A stretch of DNA of 18,976 bases from CAZCSK01 sp964501265. GTDB taxonomy: Bacteria; Actinomycetota; CADDZG01; JAHWKV01. How positions within the stretch are numbered: position 1 is the stretch's first letter; each line of letters opens with the position of its first letter. Shown in pieces: positions 1 to 6,403 of this stretch. A program made the translations under genes and the position numbers. Under the pieces are notes generated by a model. That model worked only from the letters and a program-made list of their open reading frames with translations. It made no database searches and was not told where the DNA came from. The stretch covers positions 1 through 18,976 of the forward strand of contig CAZCSK010000040.1 of NCBI GenBank assembly GCA_964501265.1, given 5' to 3'.

Positions 1-158
1 CCTTAAAACAGGTCCGCCCCCCGTGCGGCCAGAGATCCGGGCTCAACTGCCGGTGCTATTCGGGGAGGAGAATGCCTTCTCTTTAGCCGGCGCTAGTAGG
101 GCATCCGCGAACATGTCGGGCAGTCGTACTACACTTGCCGTTTAGCCGAGGAGCTTAA
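1..158. other. upstream region without a supported gene
   Basis: No convincing gene is visible. One forward frame stays open from the window edge to a TAG at 143-145, but its translation resembles no family I know and it may be chance. The region ends with the ribosome binding site of the OsmC-family gene. A TACACT hexamer at 130-135 could be a -10 element, but no convincing -35 partner is present. Confidence 0.4.
148..153 (+). promoter_or_regulatory. ribosome binding site of the OsmC-family gene
   Basis: GAGGAG lies five bases before the ATG at 159, the ideal spacing for a Shine-Dalgarno site. It fixes the start of the OsmC-family gene. Confidence 0.75.
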
Positions 159-677
159 ATGCACAACGTTCGCGTTGATCAAATCGCGGAAACCAGAACC
201 AAGGCTGAGCAGGATCCCAAGGGGGCCACGCTGCCGGTCAATCTGGAAGGGGAGTGGCGGGCCGACGAATCAAAGGCTCAATTCGGCGGGACGGTTAAGT
301 TTCCTTCGGGCGAAGTTGTTTTCGAAGCCGACTTTCCGCCGTTTCTCGGAGGCGAGGGACGAGCACCCACTCCACTCGCCTATTGCTTTTACGGCGCGAT
401 GTGCTGCTACGGCGCCACCTTTGCGACTCAAGCAGCAGTCGCGGGTGTTGAGATCGAGGGTCTTAGGATCAAACTGGACTCCGGTGTCGACTTCCGCACG
501 TCCCTTGGCCTGGGAGACTTTCCACCCTTCGAGAAATTCGTATTCGAAGTCGAAGTGGACACGCAGGCATCGGACGCCGATGTTCAGACGGTCAAAAAAC
601 TCGCCGATGAACGCTGCCCTGCGATTTGGGCGATGCAGAACCCGGTTCCTTACAGCACCAGGGCGCGCAAGTCCTAG
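159..677 (+). CDS. OsmC-family protein (thiol peroxidase-like)
   Basis: The product is 172 residues and belongs to the OsmC/Ohr superfamily. These cytoplasmic dimers reduce organic or fatty-acid hydroperoxides with a pair of cysteines, although many OsmC-like members have no proven substrate. The family pattern is visible: a glycine/proline-rich segment GEGRAPTPL (residues 66-73) leads into the helix carrying Cys82-Cys83, and the second cysteine is Cys153 in ERCPA. Cys83 best fits the peroxidatic position because a Thr follows four residues later. A strong GAGGAG site sets the start. It is a single-gene unit that converges on the membrane protein on the other strand, with 14 bases between the stop codons. 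Superfamily membership is secure; the exact subfamily and substrate are not. Confidence 0.85.
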   Translation: MHNVRVDQIAETRTKAEQDPKGATLPVNLEGEWRADESKAQFGGTVKFPSGEVVFEADFPPFLGGEGRAPTPLAYCFYGAMCCYGATFATQAAVAGVEIEGLRIKLDSGVDFRTSLGLGDFPPFEKFVFEVEVDTQASDADVQTVKKLADERCPAIWAMQNPVPYSTRARKS

Positions 678-691
678 GGCTCGCCTCCGCG

Positions 692-1282
692 TCAGCCCGG
701 CGGCGGGAACGTCTGGACCACCTTCCACAGGGCATAAGCGAACACGACCACGAAGGCACCGATGAAGAGGTCGTACCAGCGCGACCATTTCTTTTCTCCC
801 AATCGGCCGATAATCGCGGCGATACCAGTGATGGCAAAAATCCGAATAGACCGCGCTGCTATTGACGCCCACAGGAAAACTGGAAAGGAAAGCCGCCCAG
901 CGCCGGTCAAGAATACGAACACTTTGTATGGGACCCCCGACATCGGCTGCTTCAAAACACCGAGCGCCCCGTCGGCCGCGAGCCAGGCTCCGGCCTGATG
1001 GATCATCCCCTCCGTGATCAAGGGCATGTACTCGAGCGGGAACGATGAGCGCCGCGGATAGGCAAGCCAATAACCAATCGCCCCTCCGATCACCGAACCG
1101 ACTGTTGCAAAGAGCGCCAGCCTCCACCATCGCCGAGGTTCCGCTGGCGTCGCGGCAAATACATAGAAGTCGGGAAGTATTGGCCAAAACAAAGCCTCGG
1201 CAACGCCCCAGAAAAGCGCCAAGATGAGGCCCCGGTCAGAGGACACCAATTTCTTCATGGGCGGGTAGAGTCGTGATCGCAT
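692..1282 (-). CDS. YqaA/DedA-like VTT-domain membrane protein
   Basis: This gives a 196-residue multi-pass membrane protein of the SNARE-associated/VTT (DedA, YqaA) family. These inner-membrane proteins are linked to lipid or undecaprenyl-phosphate translocation and membrane homeostasis; the substrate of this subgroup is not established. Typical features are an early helix with a conserved Glu in the context AEALFWPILPD, a glycine-rich helix ending GGAIGYWLAY, a re-entrant-like segment SGVPYKVF, a helix with an Arg pair (AARSIRIF) and a C-terminal hydrophobic segment. The frame stays open to 1501, but that extension is hydrophilic, unlike the family, and would run into plsC. I therefore start at ATG 1282; ATG 1258 is a shorter alternative. 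No Shine-Dalgarno site is seen. TACTGT, seven bases before ATG 1282, suggests a leaderless transcript. Confidence 0.8.
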   Translation of the reverse strand: MRSRLYPPMKKLVSSDRGLILALFWGVAEALFWPILPDFYVFAATPAEPRRWWRLALFATVGSVIGGAIGYWLAYPRRSSFPLEYMPLITEGMIHQAGAWLAADGALGVLKQPMSGVPYKVFVFLTGAGRLSFPVFLWASIAARSIRIFAITGIAAIIGRLGEKKWSRWYDLFIGAFVVVFAYALWKVVQTFPPPG

Positions 1283-1289
1283 GCCTGAA

Positions 1290-1295
1290 ACAGTA
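1290..1295 (-). promoter_or_regulatory. possible -10 element for a leaderless YqaA/DedA-like mRNA
   Basis: On the minus strand TACTGT fits the actinobacterial TANNNT -10 pattern and ends seven bases before the ATG at 1282. Transcription would then begin at or next to the start codon. No clear -35 is present. The site lies in the 45-base divergent gap shared with plsC. Confidence 0.3.
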
Positions 1296-1327
1296 ACTTG
1301 TGGAAGCCGTCCGGCGTCGTTTGAAGT

Positions 1328-2065
1328 ATGCCCCGGTTTCCCGATCAGATGAAGCGTTTTCGCCGTCCAGAGAACGTCATCAAACCGTTCGATTGGTCGT
1401 TGACCGGCCCCGTCAGGCGCTTGCGAGGCGATATTCAGGAGCTGATCCTTTTTCCGATCCTTCGGGCCGTCGTCAGACTCCGAGTAGAAAACAAGGAGCA
1501 CCTACGGGATCTCGACGGTCCCGTGGTCATAGTGGCCAACCACACTTCCCACTTTGATTGCCCCATCGTCTTGGCGGCTCTCCCGCACCGTATTCGCACC
1601 CGCACAATCGTCGCAGCCGCCGCCGATTACTTCTACCGAACCAAAGCTCTGGGGGCTCTTACATCTTTGGCCCTGGGGACGGTCCCATTCGAAAGGGAAG
1701 GATCGCGCGAAAGTCTGGAACGACTTAAGGAAGGCATACGCCGCGGTTGGTCGGTTTTGATATTCCCCGAGGGTACGCGGTCAAAAACCGGCAAGATGCG
1801 TCGATTCAGGGCTGGCGCTTCATATCTTTGCGTCGACACAAAGTGCGCAGCCCTTCCCATTTTCATCAAAGGAGCGTTTGACATCATGCCGAAAGGTCGA
1901 AAGTTCCCGAGACCCGGAAAGGTGACTGTAAGGTTCGGCCAGCCGGTGGGGCCGCGACCCGACGACGACTACGAATCGATGAACGAGCGAATATACGAAG
2001 CCATGCTGGAGTTGGGGATCGAGGCAGAAGGGGGCCAGGGGGGTAGCAGCAGCCAATCGGTATGA
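1328..2065 (+). CDS. PlsC-type 1-acylglycerol-3-phosphate acyltransferase
   Basis: The product (245 residues) is a membrane-associated acyltransferase of the PlsC family, which transfers an acyl chain to lysophosphatidate to give phosphatidate. The catalytic HX4D motif is present as NHTSHFD (His72, Asp77). The block VPFERE (119-124) and the substrate-binding FPEGTRS (146-152) follow at normal spacing. The C-terminus is a short Gly/Ser/Gln-rich tail. A stop codon two codons upstream limits the start to ATG 1328 or ATG 1349; neither has a good ribosome binding site. The two genes downstream act on phosphatidate and CDP-diacylglycerol, so lysophosphatidate is the likely acceptor. Related acyltransferases acting on other lipids cannot be excluded, so no gene symbol is given. 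Confidence 0.88.
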   Translation: MPRFPDQMKRFRRPENVIKPFDWSLTGPVRRLRGDIQELILFPILRAVVRLRVENKEHLRDLDGPVVIVANHTSHFDCPIVLAALPHRIRTRTIVAAAADYFYRTKALGALTSLALGTVPFEREGSRESLERLKEGIRRGWSVLIFPEGTRSKTGKMRRFRAGASYLCVDTKCAALPIFIKGAFDIMPKGRKFPRPGKVTVRFGQPVGPRPDDDYESMNERIYEAMLELGIEAEGGQGGSSSQSV

Positions 2066-2072
2066 CCGAGGC

Positions 2073-2105
2073 GCGCCAGAAGCTGCGAACCCCCTGAATC
2101 AGGTG
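2073..2105 (+). repeat. 33-base upstream repeat, copy 1 (before YnbA-like gene)
   Basis: This stretch closely matches 3661-3693. Both begin with the identical ten bases GCGCCAGAAG and continue with TGCG, a run of C, GAAT and an AG-rich segment that includes the probable ribosome binding region. The first base of the repeat lies 39 bases before the ATG at 2112, against 38 bases before the ATG at 3699 for the second copy. By hand alignment about 27 positions match, with one or two single-base gaps. A shared promoter or leader element, or a duplicated 5' region, would explain it. Confidence 0.55.
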
Positions 2106-2106
2106 A
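2101..2106 (+). promoter_or_regulatory. ribosome binding site deciding the YnbA-like start
   Basis: AGGTGA sits five bases before the ATG at 2112. The GTG at 2103, which would add three residues, is inside this site, so ATG 2112 is the better start. It also gives an N-terminus beginning MGIYSLKP, like the remembered N-terminus of E. coli YnbA. Confidence 0.6.
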
Positions 2107-2111
2107 CCGCG

Positions 2112-2723
2112 ATGGGAATCTACTCGCTGAAACCGGCCTTCCAGAAAAGTCTCATGGGGACTCGGGACGCGCTCGTGAAGGCCGGAGTCAGCCCCGATGC
2201 GATCACCTACGCAGCGCTCGTTTTCTCGATACTCGGAGGTGGGGCGCTAGCTATTAGTCCAGGCTTCCGAGGGGCCCTTCTGACGGTTCCGGTGTTTGCC
2301 ATCGGACGCACCGCACTGAACGCGCTCGACGGCATGGTGGCAAAAGCCACTGGCGTCGCCCGCCCATTTGGCGAAATGTTGAACGAATTTCTAGATCGCA
2401 TCGCGGATGCAGTCTGGTTCGCTGGGCTTGCACTGGCAATCGATCCTGTCCTGATGCTTGCGACTCTCGCGGGAGTCCTCGTTTCGTCTTACTTGGGGAC
2501 CGCCGTCAAGGCCGCCGGGGGACCACGCATCTACTCGGGAGTAATGGGCAAGGCGGACCGGATGATTGTCCTTTCCGTGGGCGCAGTCTTCGCCTTTGTC
2601 GCGGGACTTCAGATCTTGAGGTACACCACCATCTTCATCGCAGGAGGCGTGGCCGTCACCATCGTTCAGCGCTTTCTGCGTGGTCACAATGCCTTGAGAG
2701 ACAAGGGCTCGGATGCCCAGTAA
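2112..2723 (+). CDS. YnbA-like CDP-alcohol phosphatidyltransferase
   Basis: This 203-residue membrane enzyme belongs to the CDP-alcohol phosphatidyltransferase superfamily, which replaces CMP of CDP-diacylglycerol with an alcohol. The superfamily signature D-x2-DG-x2-AR-x8-G-x3-D-x3-D is present in altered form: Asn70, Asp73-Gly74, Ala77-Lys78, Gly87, Asn91 and Asp95. Two metal-site aspartates are thus asparagines and the arginine is lysine. From memory E. coli YnbA has the same NALDGM and LNE segments and a similar N-terminus, so this appears to be a YnbA-like subgroup and not decay. Several hydrophobic helices follow the motif. The acceptor alcohol is unknown. The gene overlaps the CdsA-like gene by 11 bases, as YnbA and YnbB are paired in E. 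coli. Confidence 0.82.
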   Translation: MGIYSLKPAFQKSLMGTRDALVKAGVSPDAITYAALVFSILGGGALAISPGFRGALLTVPVFAIGRTALNALDGMVAKATGVARPFGEMLNEFLDRIADAVWFAGLALAIDPVLMLATLAGVLVSSYLGTAVKAAGGPRIYSGVMGKADRMIVLSVGAVFAFVAGLQILRYTTIFIAGGVAVTIVQRFLRGHNALRDKGSDAQ

Positions 2724-3657
2724 CCCACTCAACGACCCTCTCTTTCAGCCGACTTTGCTTCGCATCGCTGGCCTGCTGCTTCTCGCAACGGCCCTTATCT
2801 TGACGGTCGAACGAAAGAATCTTTCCCGATGGCGCGAGTCGGTTCTGTTTCAGCGGGTTTCCTCGTGGGCGATGATGGCGCCCGTCTTTGCAGCAAGCGT
2901 GTTCGCCAGGGGAGCGGTCTCCCTGGCACTTGTCGGTTTCATGACGATCCAGGGCGTGCGGGAGTTCGGACAGCTCGTCAAGCTCCAACCTGCCTACCGC
3001 CGGGCGCTCATGGGATACGGACTGTTCGCCCTGCTCGTCACGGCCTGGTGGGGGCATCGATTCTTTTTGTTCATGCCCATCGGTTTCTTCGCCGTTGCAA
3101 CGCTAGTTCCCCTTTTCCGACTGTCACGCCACGGTGGGGACGCGAGGCCGGAGTTGATGCAGGCTGCGGCCGCGGTCCTCGGATACATGTGGATCCCACT
3201 TTTCCTGTCGTTCTTTGTCTTGATCGGCCGCACCGAGAAACACGCTGTCGCGATTTTGTTGCTAATCGGGTTCTCAGTGGCCCTTTCCGACATCATCGCC
3301 TTTACGATGGGAAAACTACTGAAAGGGCCGAAAATCTCGCCTGCGGTTAGCCCCAACAAAACCTATGCAGGACTTGCCGGCAACCTCATCGGAGCCTTCG
3401 CCGGATTTGCGCTAATGGGATTTGCGATTCCCTCTGAGTTCAGCACGGCGACAAGATGGACGCTCCCGGTTTTCATCGGCCTGGGAGCCGCCTGGGGCGA
3501 TCTTGTGGAGTCGCTCGTAAAGCGAGGATTCCTCGTCAAAGACTCCGGCGATATGCTGCCGGGCTTCGGCGGACTCCTCGACCGAATCGATTCCCTTCTG
3601 GTTGTGATGCCCTTCGCCTACTACGCGATGAAAGTGATGCAGCACTACACCGCCTGA
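2713..3657 (+). CDS. CdsA/YnbB-like phosphatidate cytidylyltransferase
   Basis: The product (314 residues) is a polytopic membrane protein of the CDP-diacylglycerol synthase family, which makes CDP-diacylglycerol from phosphatidate and CTP. About eight hydrophobic helices are visible. The middle segment ALSDIIAF, MGKLLKGPKISP and SPNKTYAG matches the family, and the C-terminal signature begins SLVKRGFLVKDSG near residue 267 and ends GLLDRIDS. The usual HGG of that signature reads FGG here (Phe285). Length and layout are close to E. coli YnbB. An AAGGG site lies five bases before ATG 2713. The start lies inside the 3' end of the YnbA-like gene, so the two are probably translated together and the CDP-diacylglycerol made here would feed that enzyme. 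Whether it is the cell's main CdsA or a second copy cannot be seen. Confidence 0.87.
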   Translation: MPSNPLNDPLFQPTLLRIAGLLLLATALILTVERKNLSRWRESVLFQRVSSWAMMAPVFAASVFARGAVSLALVGFMTIQGVREFGQLVKLQPAYRRALMGYGLFALLVTAWWGHRFFLFMPIGFFAVATLVPLFRLSRHGGDARPELMQAAAAVLGYMWIPLFLSFFVLIGRTEKHAVAILLLIGFSVALSDIIAFTMGKLLKGPKISPAVSPNKTYAGLAGNLIGAFAGFALMGFAIPSEFSTATRWTLPVFIGLGAAWGDLVESLVKRGFLVKDSGDMLPGFGGLLDRIDSLLVVMPFAYYAMKVMQHYTA

Positions 3658-3660
3658 GCG

Positions 3661-3693
3661 GCGCCAGAAGTGCGTACCCCCCGGAATAAGATG
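3661..3693 (+). repeat. 33-base upstream repeat, copy 2 (before uvrC)
   Basis: Second copy of the element at 2073-2105. It begins three bases after the stop of the CdsA-like gene and ends just before the uvrC start. The embedded TAAGAT (3687-3692) fits a TANNNT -10 element and would place transcription start at about the ATG at 3699. Copy 1 has TCAGGT at the aligned place, a weaker fit, so the promoter reading is uncertain. The two copies flank the YnbA/CdsA-like pair exactly. Confidence 0.5.
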
Positions 3694-3695
3694 GC

Positions 3696-5531
3696 GTGAT
3701 GACTTTGCGCCCCAAAAACGTTCCCGACGGCCCCGGCGTGTACATGTTCCGCGATGATGCCGAGCGGGTGGTCTATGTCGGAAAGGCTCTCAGCCTCAAG
3801 AATCGTCTGGCCAATTACTTCTCCGGGGCACTGCCCGCCCGCACTCAGGCCATGATGGACGCTGCAACCAACGTCGAGTGGATATTGACCTCCAGCGAAA
3901 TCGGCGCCTTGCAGCTCGAGTTCAATTTGATCAAGGAGCATCGGCCCCGCTTTAACGTCCGCTACCGCGACGACAAGTCCTATCCATACCTGACGATCAC
4001 AACAAGCGAGGCCATCCCTAGGGCCATGGTGACCCGTGGGGCGAAGAAAAAGGGCGATCGCTATTTCGGCCCATACACGCACGCCTACGCGATCAGGCAA
4101 ACACTCGATCTGTTGCTGCGTGTTTTTCCAGTCAGATCCTGCAGCAAGGGTGTGTTCGACCGCGCTCACAGGTCCAACAGGCCGTGTCTTCTTTTCGACA
4201 TCGGGCGATGTTCCGGCCCATGCGTTGGAGAAGTGACGCCCCATGAGCATTTGGAGATCGTGGACCGTTTGTCCGCATTCATGGACGGTGAGCGCACTTC
4301 AGTGATCAAAGATCTCAAACGGCGTATGAACGAGGCGGCATCCGCTCTTGAATTCGAGCAGGCGGCCCGGGCACGCGACCAACTCGCCGCCGTGGAGCGG
4401 GTGATCGAGCGGCAGCAGATGGTGGGGGACGTGCGAGAAAACTTCGACGTTATTGCGTTCGAGGCCGACGAACTCGAAGCGGCGTTTCAAGTGTTCTTTG
4501 TGAAAGCCGGACGGGTCGTGGGCCGAAAGGGATTTATCGTCGATCGTGTGGAGGAACTGTCAGATTCCGGCCTTGTTGCGACCTTCGTTCAGAATCACTA
4601 TTCGTCCGACGAATCGATCCCGAGGCAGATTCTCGTGCCCACCCTGCCTGAGTTCCATAAGGTGTTTGAGCAGTGGCTGTCCCAGCGCAAGGGATCGGCG
4701 GTGACGATTCGCATTCCCGAGCGTGGTGTCAAACGAGCCCTCTTGGATACGGTCAAAGAGAACGCTAAAGAGTCGTTTATGCAGAGCAGACTCAAGCGAG
4801 CATCAGACTTCGCCGCGCGATCGAAGGCCCTCACCGAGTTGCAGAAGCATCTCGACCTTCCTGAGGCGCCGCTACGGATCGAATGCTTTGACATATCCAA
4901 TCTTGGGTCGAGCGAGATTGTGGGCTCTATGGTGGTCTTCGAGGACGGGCTTCCGCGCAAATCCGATTATCGGAAGTTCAAGATCAAATCCCTGGATGGC
5001 CAAGACGATGTGGGGGCGATGGGGGAGATGCTCGAACGACGCTTCGCAAGATTCCTGGAGGAGAAGGATCTTCCCAAGGAGCGCACCAGCAAATTCGCTT
5101 ATCGCCCGGGCCTCGTCGTGGTCGACGGAGGAAAGGGGCAGCTGAACAAGGCGGTGGAAGTGATGAGTCGTGCGGGGATCGTTGACGTCCCTATCGTTGC
5201 GCTTGCGAAGCGCCTGGAGGAGGTTTACCTTCCGGCGGAGAGCGGGCCCCGGGTTATCCCGCGGGGATCGGAAGCCCTCTATCTTCTTCAACGCATCAGG
5301 GACGAGGCACATCGGTTCGCCGTCGGTTATCAGCGTTCACGCCGGGGCCAGACGATGACTGCGAGTATCCTCGACTCTGTGCCGGGCGTGGGCCCGGCGC
5401 GTCGGCGGGCCCTGCTTCAAAGATTCGGGTCGGCGAAGCGAATAGCAAAAGCAACCACAGAGGAGATTGCCGCAGTGCCAGGAATCAGCGCCGAACTGGC
5501 CGCCGAAGTGCAGAAGCGCCTGACGGCATGA
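3696..5531 (+). CDS. uvrC: UvrABC excinuclease subunit C
   Basis: UvrC makes both incisions around a DNA lesion once loaded by UvrB in nucleotide excision repair. The 611-residue protein has every expected part. The N-terminal GIY-YIG nuclease shows GVYMF (14-18), YVGKA (27-31), Arg37 and Glu75. A UVR motif near 202-237 with the core LEFEQAARARDQL binds UvrB. The RNase H-like nuclease has ECFDISNLG and VVVDGGKGQL, and tandem helix-hairpin-helix motifs at the C-terminus include VPGVGPARR and VPGISAELA. Start is GTG 3696 or the adjacent ATG 3699; no strong ribosome binding site is present. It overlaps rapZ by ATGA, matching the usual actinobacterial order. Confidence 0.97.
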   Translation: MMTLRPKNVPDGPGVYMFRDDAERVVYVGKALSLKNRLANYFSGALPARTQAMMDAATNVEWILTSSEIGALQLEFNLIKEHRPRFNVRYRDDKSYPYLTITTSEAIPRAMVTRGAKKKGDRYFGPYTHAYAIRQTLDLLLRVFPVRSCSKGVFDRAHRSNRPCLLFDIGRCSGPCVGEVTPHEHLEIVDRLSAFMDGERTSVIKDLKRRMNEAASALEFEQAARARDQLAAVERVIERQQMVGDVRENFDVIAFEADELEAAFQVFFVKAGRVVGRKGFIVDRVEELSDSGLVATFVQNHYSSDESIPRQILVPTLPEFHKVFEQWLSQRKGSAVTIRIPERGVKRALLDTVKENAKESFMQSRLKRASDFAARSKALTELQKHLDLPEAPLRIECFDISNLGSSEIVGSMVVFEDGLPRKSDYRKFKIKSLDGQDDVGAMGEMLERRFARFLEEKDLPKERTSKFAYRPGLVVVDGGKGQLNKAVEVMSRAGIVDVPIVALAKRLEEVYLPAESGPRVIPRGSEALYLLQRIRDEAHRFAVGYQRSRRGQTMTASILDSVPGVGPARRRALLQRFGSAKRIAKATTEEIAAVPGISAELAAEVQKRLTA

Positions 5532-6403
5532 GCCAGTCGGCAGCGGTCGATTTCACCATTGTCACCGGACTCTCGGGTGCCGGGAGATCAGAGGCAGCCA
5601 AGGTGCTCGAAGATCTCGGGTTTTTTGTGATCGACAATCTTCCGCCGGCTCTCATCGAAAAGATGGCCGAGTTGGTCAGCGTTCCGCACAACAAGATCAA
5701 ACATGTCGGACTTGTGGTGGATGCCCGCGGAGGCGAGTTCTTCCCCGAACTCGAGAAGGCGCTCAAGGATCTCAGAGAACGAGGCATCGACTACAGGATC
5801 CTCTTCCTGGAAGCTTCCGACCAGGCCCTGGTTAGGCGCTACGAGGAACACCGGCGGCGGCACCCGCTCGCGGGGGCCGATAGGCTGATCGACGGAATCT
5901 TCTCTGAGCGCCAAATCATGCGGCGTTTGCGCGATCAAGCCGACCTGATCGTCGACACGACCGACTTGAATGTCCACGAACTTCGGGACAAGGTCCATTC
6001 TTACTTCGCGGAAGCGGCTTCCAATTCTTCAATCGCCGTCAGCGTGATCTCCTTTGGATACAAGCACGGCCTTCCATTAGACGCCGACATCGTCTTCGAT
6101 TGCCGCTTTCTGCCCAACCCACATTGGGTCGAGGAATTGCGTCCGCTGAACGGAACCAACCGCAAAGTCCGCGGATACGTCCTGAACGCCGAGGACACCG
6201 AACCTTTCTTGCACAAAGTGCGCGAACTGCTGGGATCCTTGCTTCCTGCTTTCGTGAATGAGGGGAGGCATTACCTGACGATTGCCATCGGCTGCACCGG
6301 AGGCAAGCATCGCTCGGTCGTTGTCGCCGACGAGATTGCTCGTTTCCTTCAAGAGAAGGGGTTTGCGTCAACCGTTGTGCATAGGGACAAGGAGAAAGAA
6401 TGA
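5528..6403 (+). CDS. rapZ: RapZ/YvcJ-family nucleotide-binding protein
   Basis: This is a 291-residue member of the RapZ (YhbJ/YvcJ) P-loop family. In E. coli RapZ delivers the sRNA GlmZ to RNase E; in Bacillus YvcJ binds and hydrolyses nucleotides; in actinobacteria the role is not settled. The P-loop is GLSGAGRS (14-21), with Arg in place of the usual Lys, followed by the family segment DLGFFVIDNLPP. A Walker-B-like HVGLVVDARGGEFF comes next, and the conserved C-terminal GCTGGKHRSV is intact. The start ATG overlaps the uvrC stop and the end overlaps yvcK, both as ATGA, so the three genes are very likely co-translated. Assignment to the family is firm; an sRNA adapter role should not be assumed. 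Confidence 0.95.
   Translation: MSQSAAVDFTIVTGLSGAGRSEAAKVLEDLGFFVIDNLPPALIEKMAELVSVPHNKIKHVGLVVDARGGEFFPELEKALKDLRERGIDYRILFLEASDQALVRRYEEHRRRHPLAGADRLIDGIFSERQIMRRLRDQADLIVDTTDLNVHELRDKVHSYFAEAASNSSIAVSVISFGYKHGLPLDADIVFDCRFLPNPHWVEELRPLNGTNRKVRGYVLNAEDTEPFLHKVRELLGSLLPAFVNEGRHYLTIAIGCTGGKHRSVVVADEIARFLQEKGFASTVVHRDKEKE

Noticed and set aside
72..86. Four-codon reading frame after a GGAGGAG stretch, as a leader peptide
   Set aside because: The spacing between the purine run and the ATG is too short for initiation and no attenuator-like hairpins follow.
2..145. Open forward frame reaching the window edge, possible 3' end of an upstream gene
   Set aside because: About 47 codons with no recognisable motif; length is within chance in this composition, so it is not called a gene.
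677..698. GGGCT/AGCCC inverted repeat between the convergent stops as a terminator
   Set aside because: Only a five-base stem with a 12-base loop and no T run on either strand.
270..1187. Long minus-strand open frame (305 codons)
   Set aside because: It runs across the OsmC-family gene and the YqaA/DedA-like gene in shifted frames, is rich in Arg, Cys and Gly, and has no recognisable domain.
1283..1501. Extension of the YqaA/DedA-like frame by 73 codons
   Set aside because: The extra segment is hydrophilic, unlike the family, and overlaps the well-supported plsC gene on the other strand.
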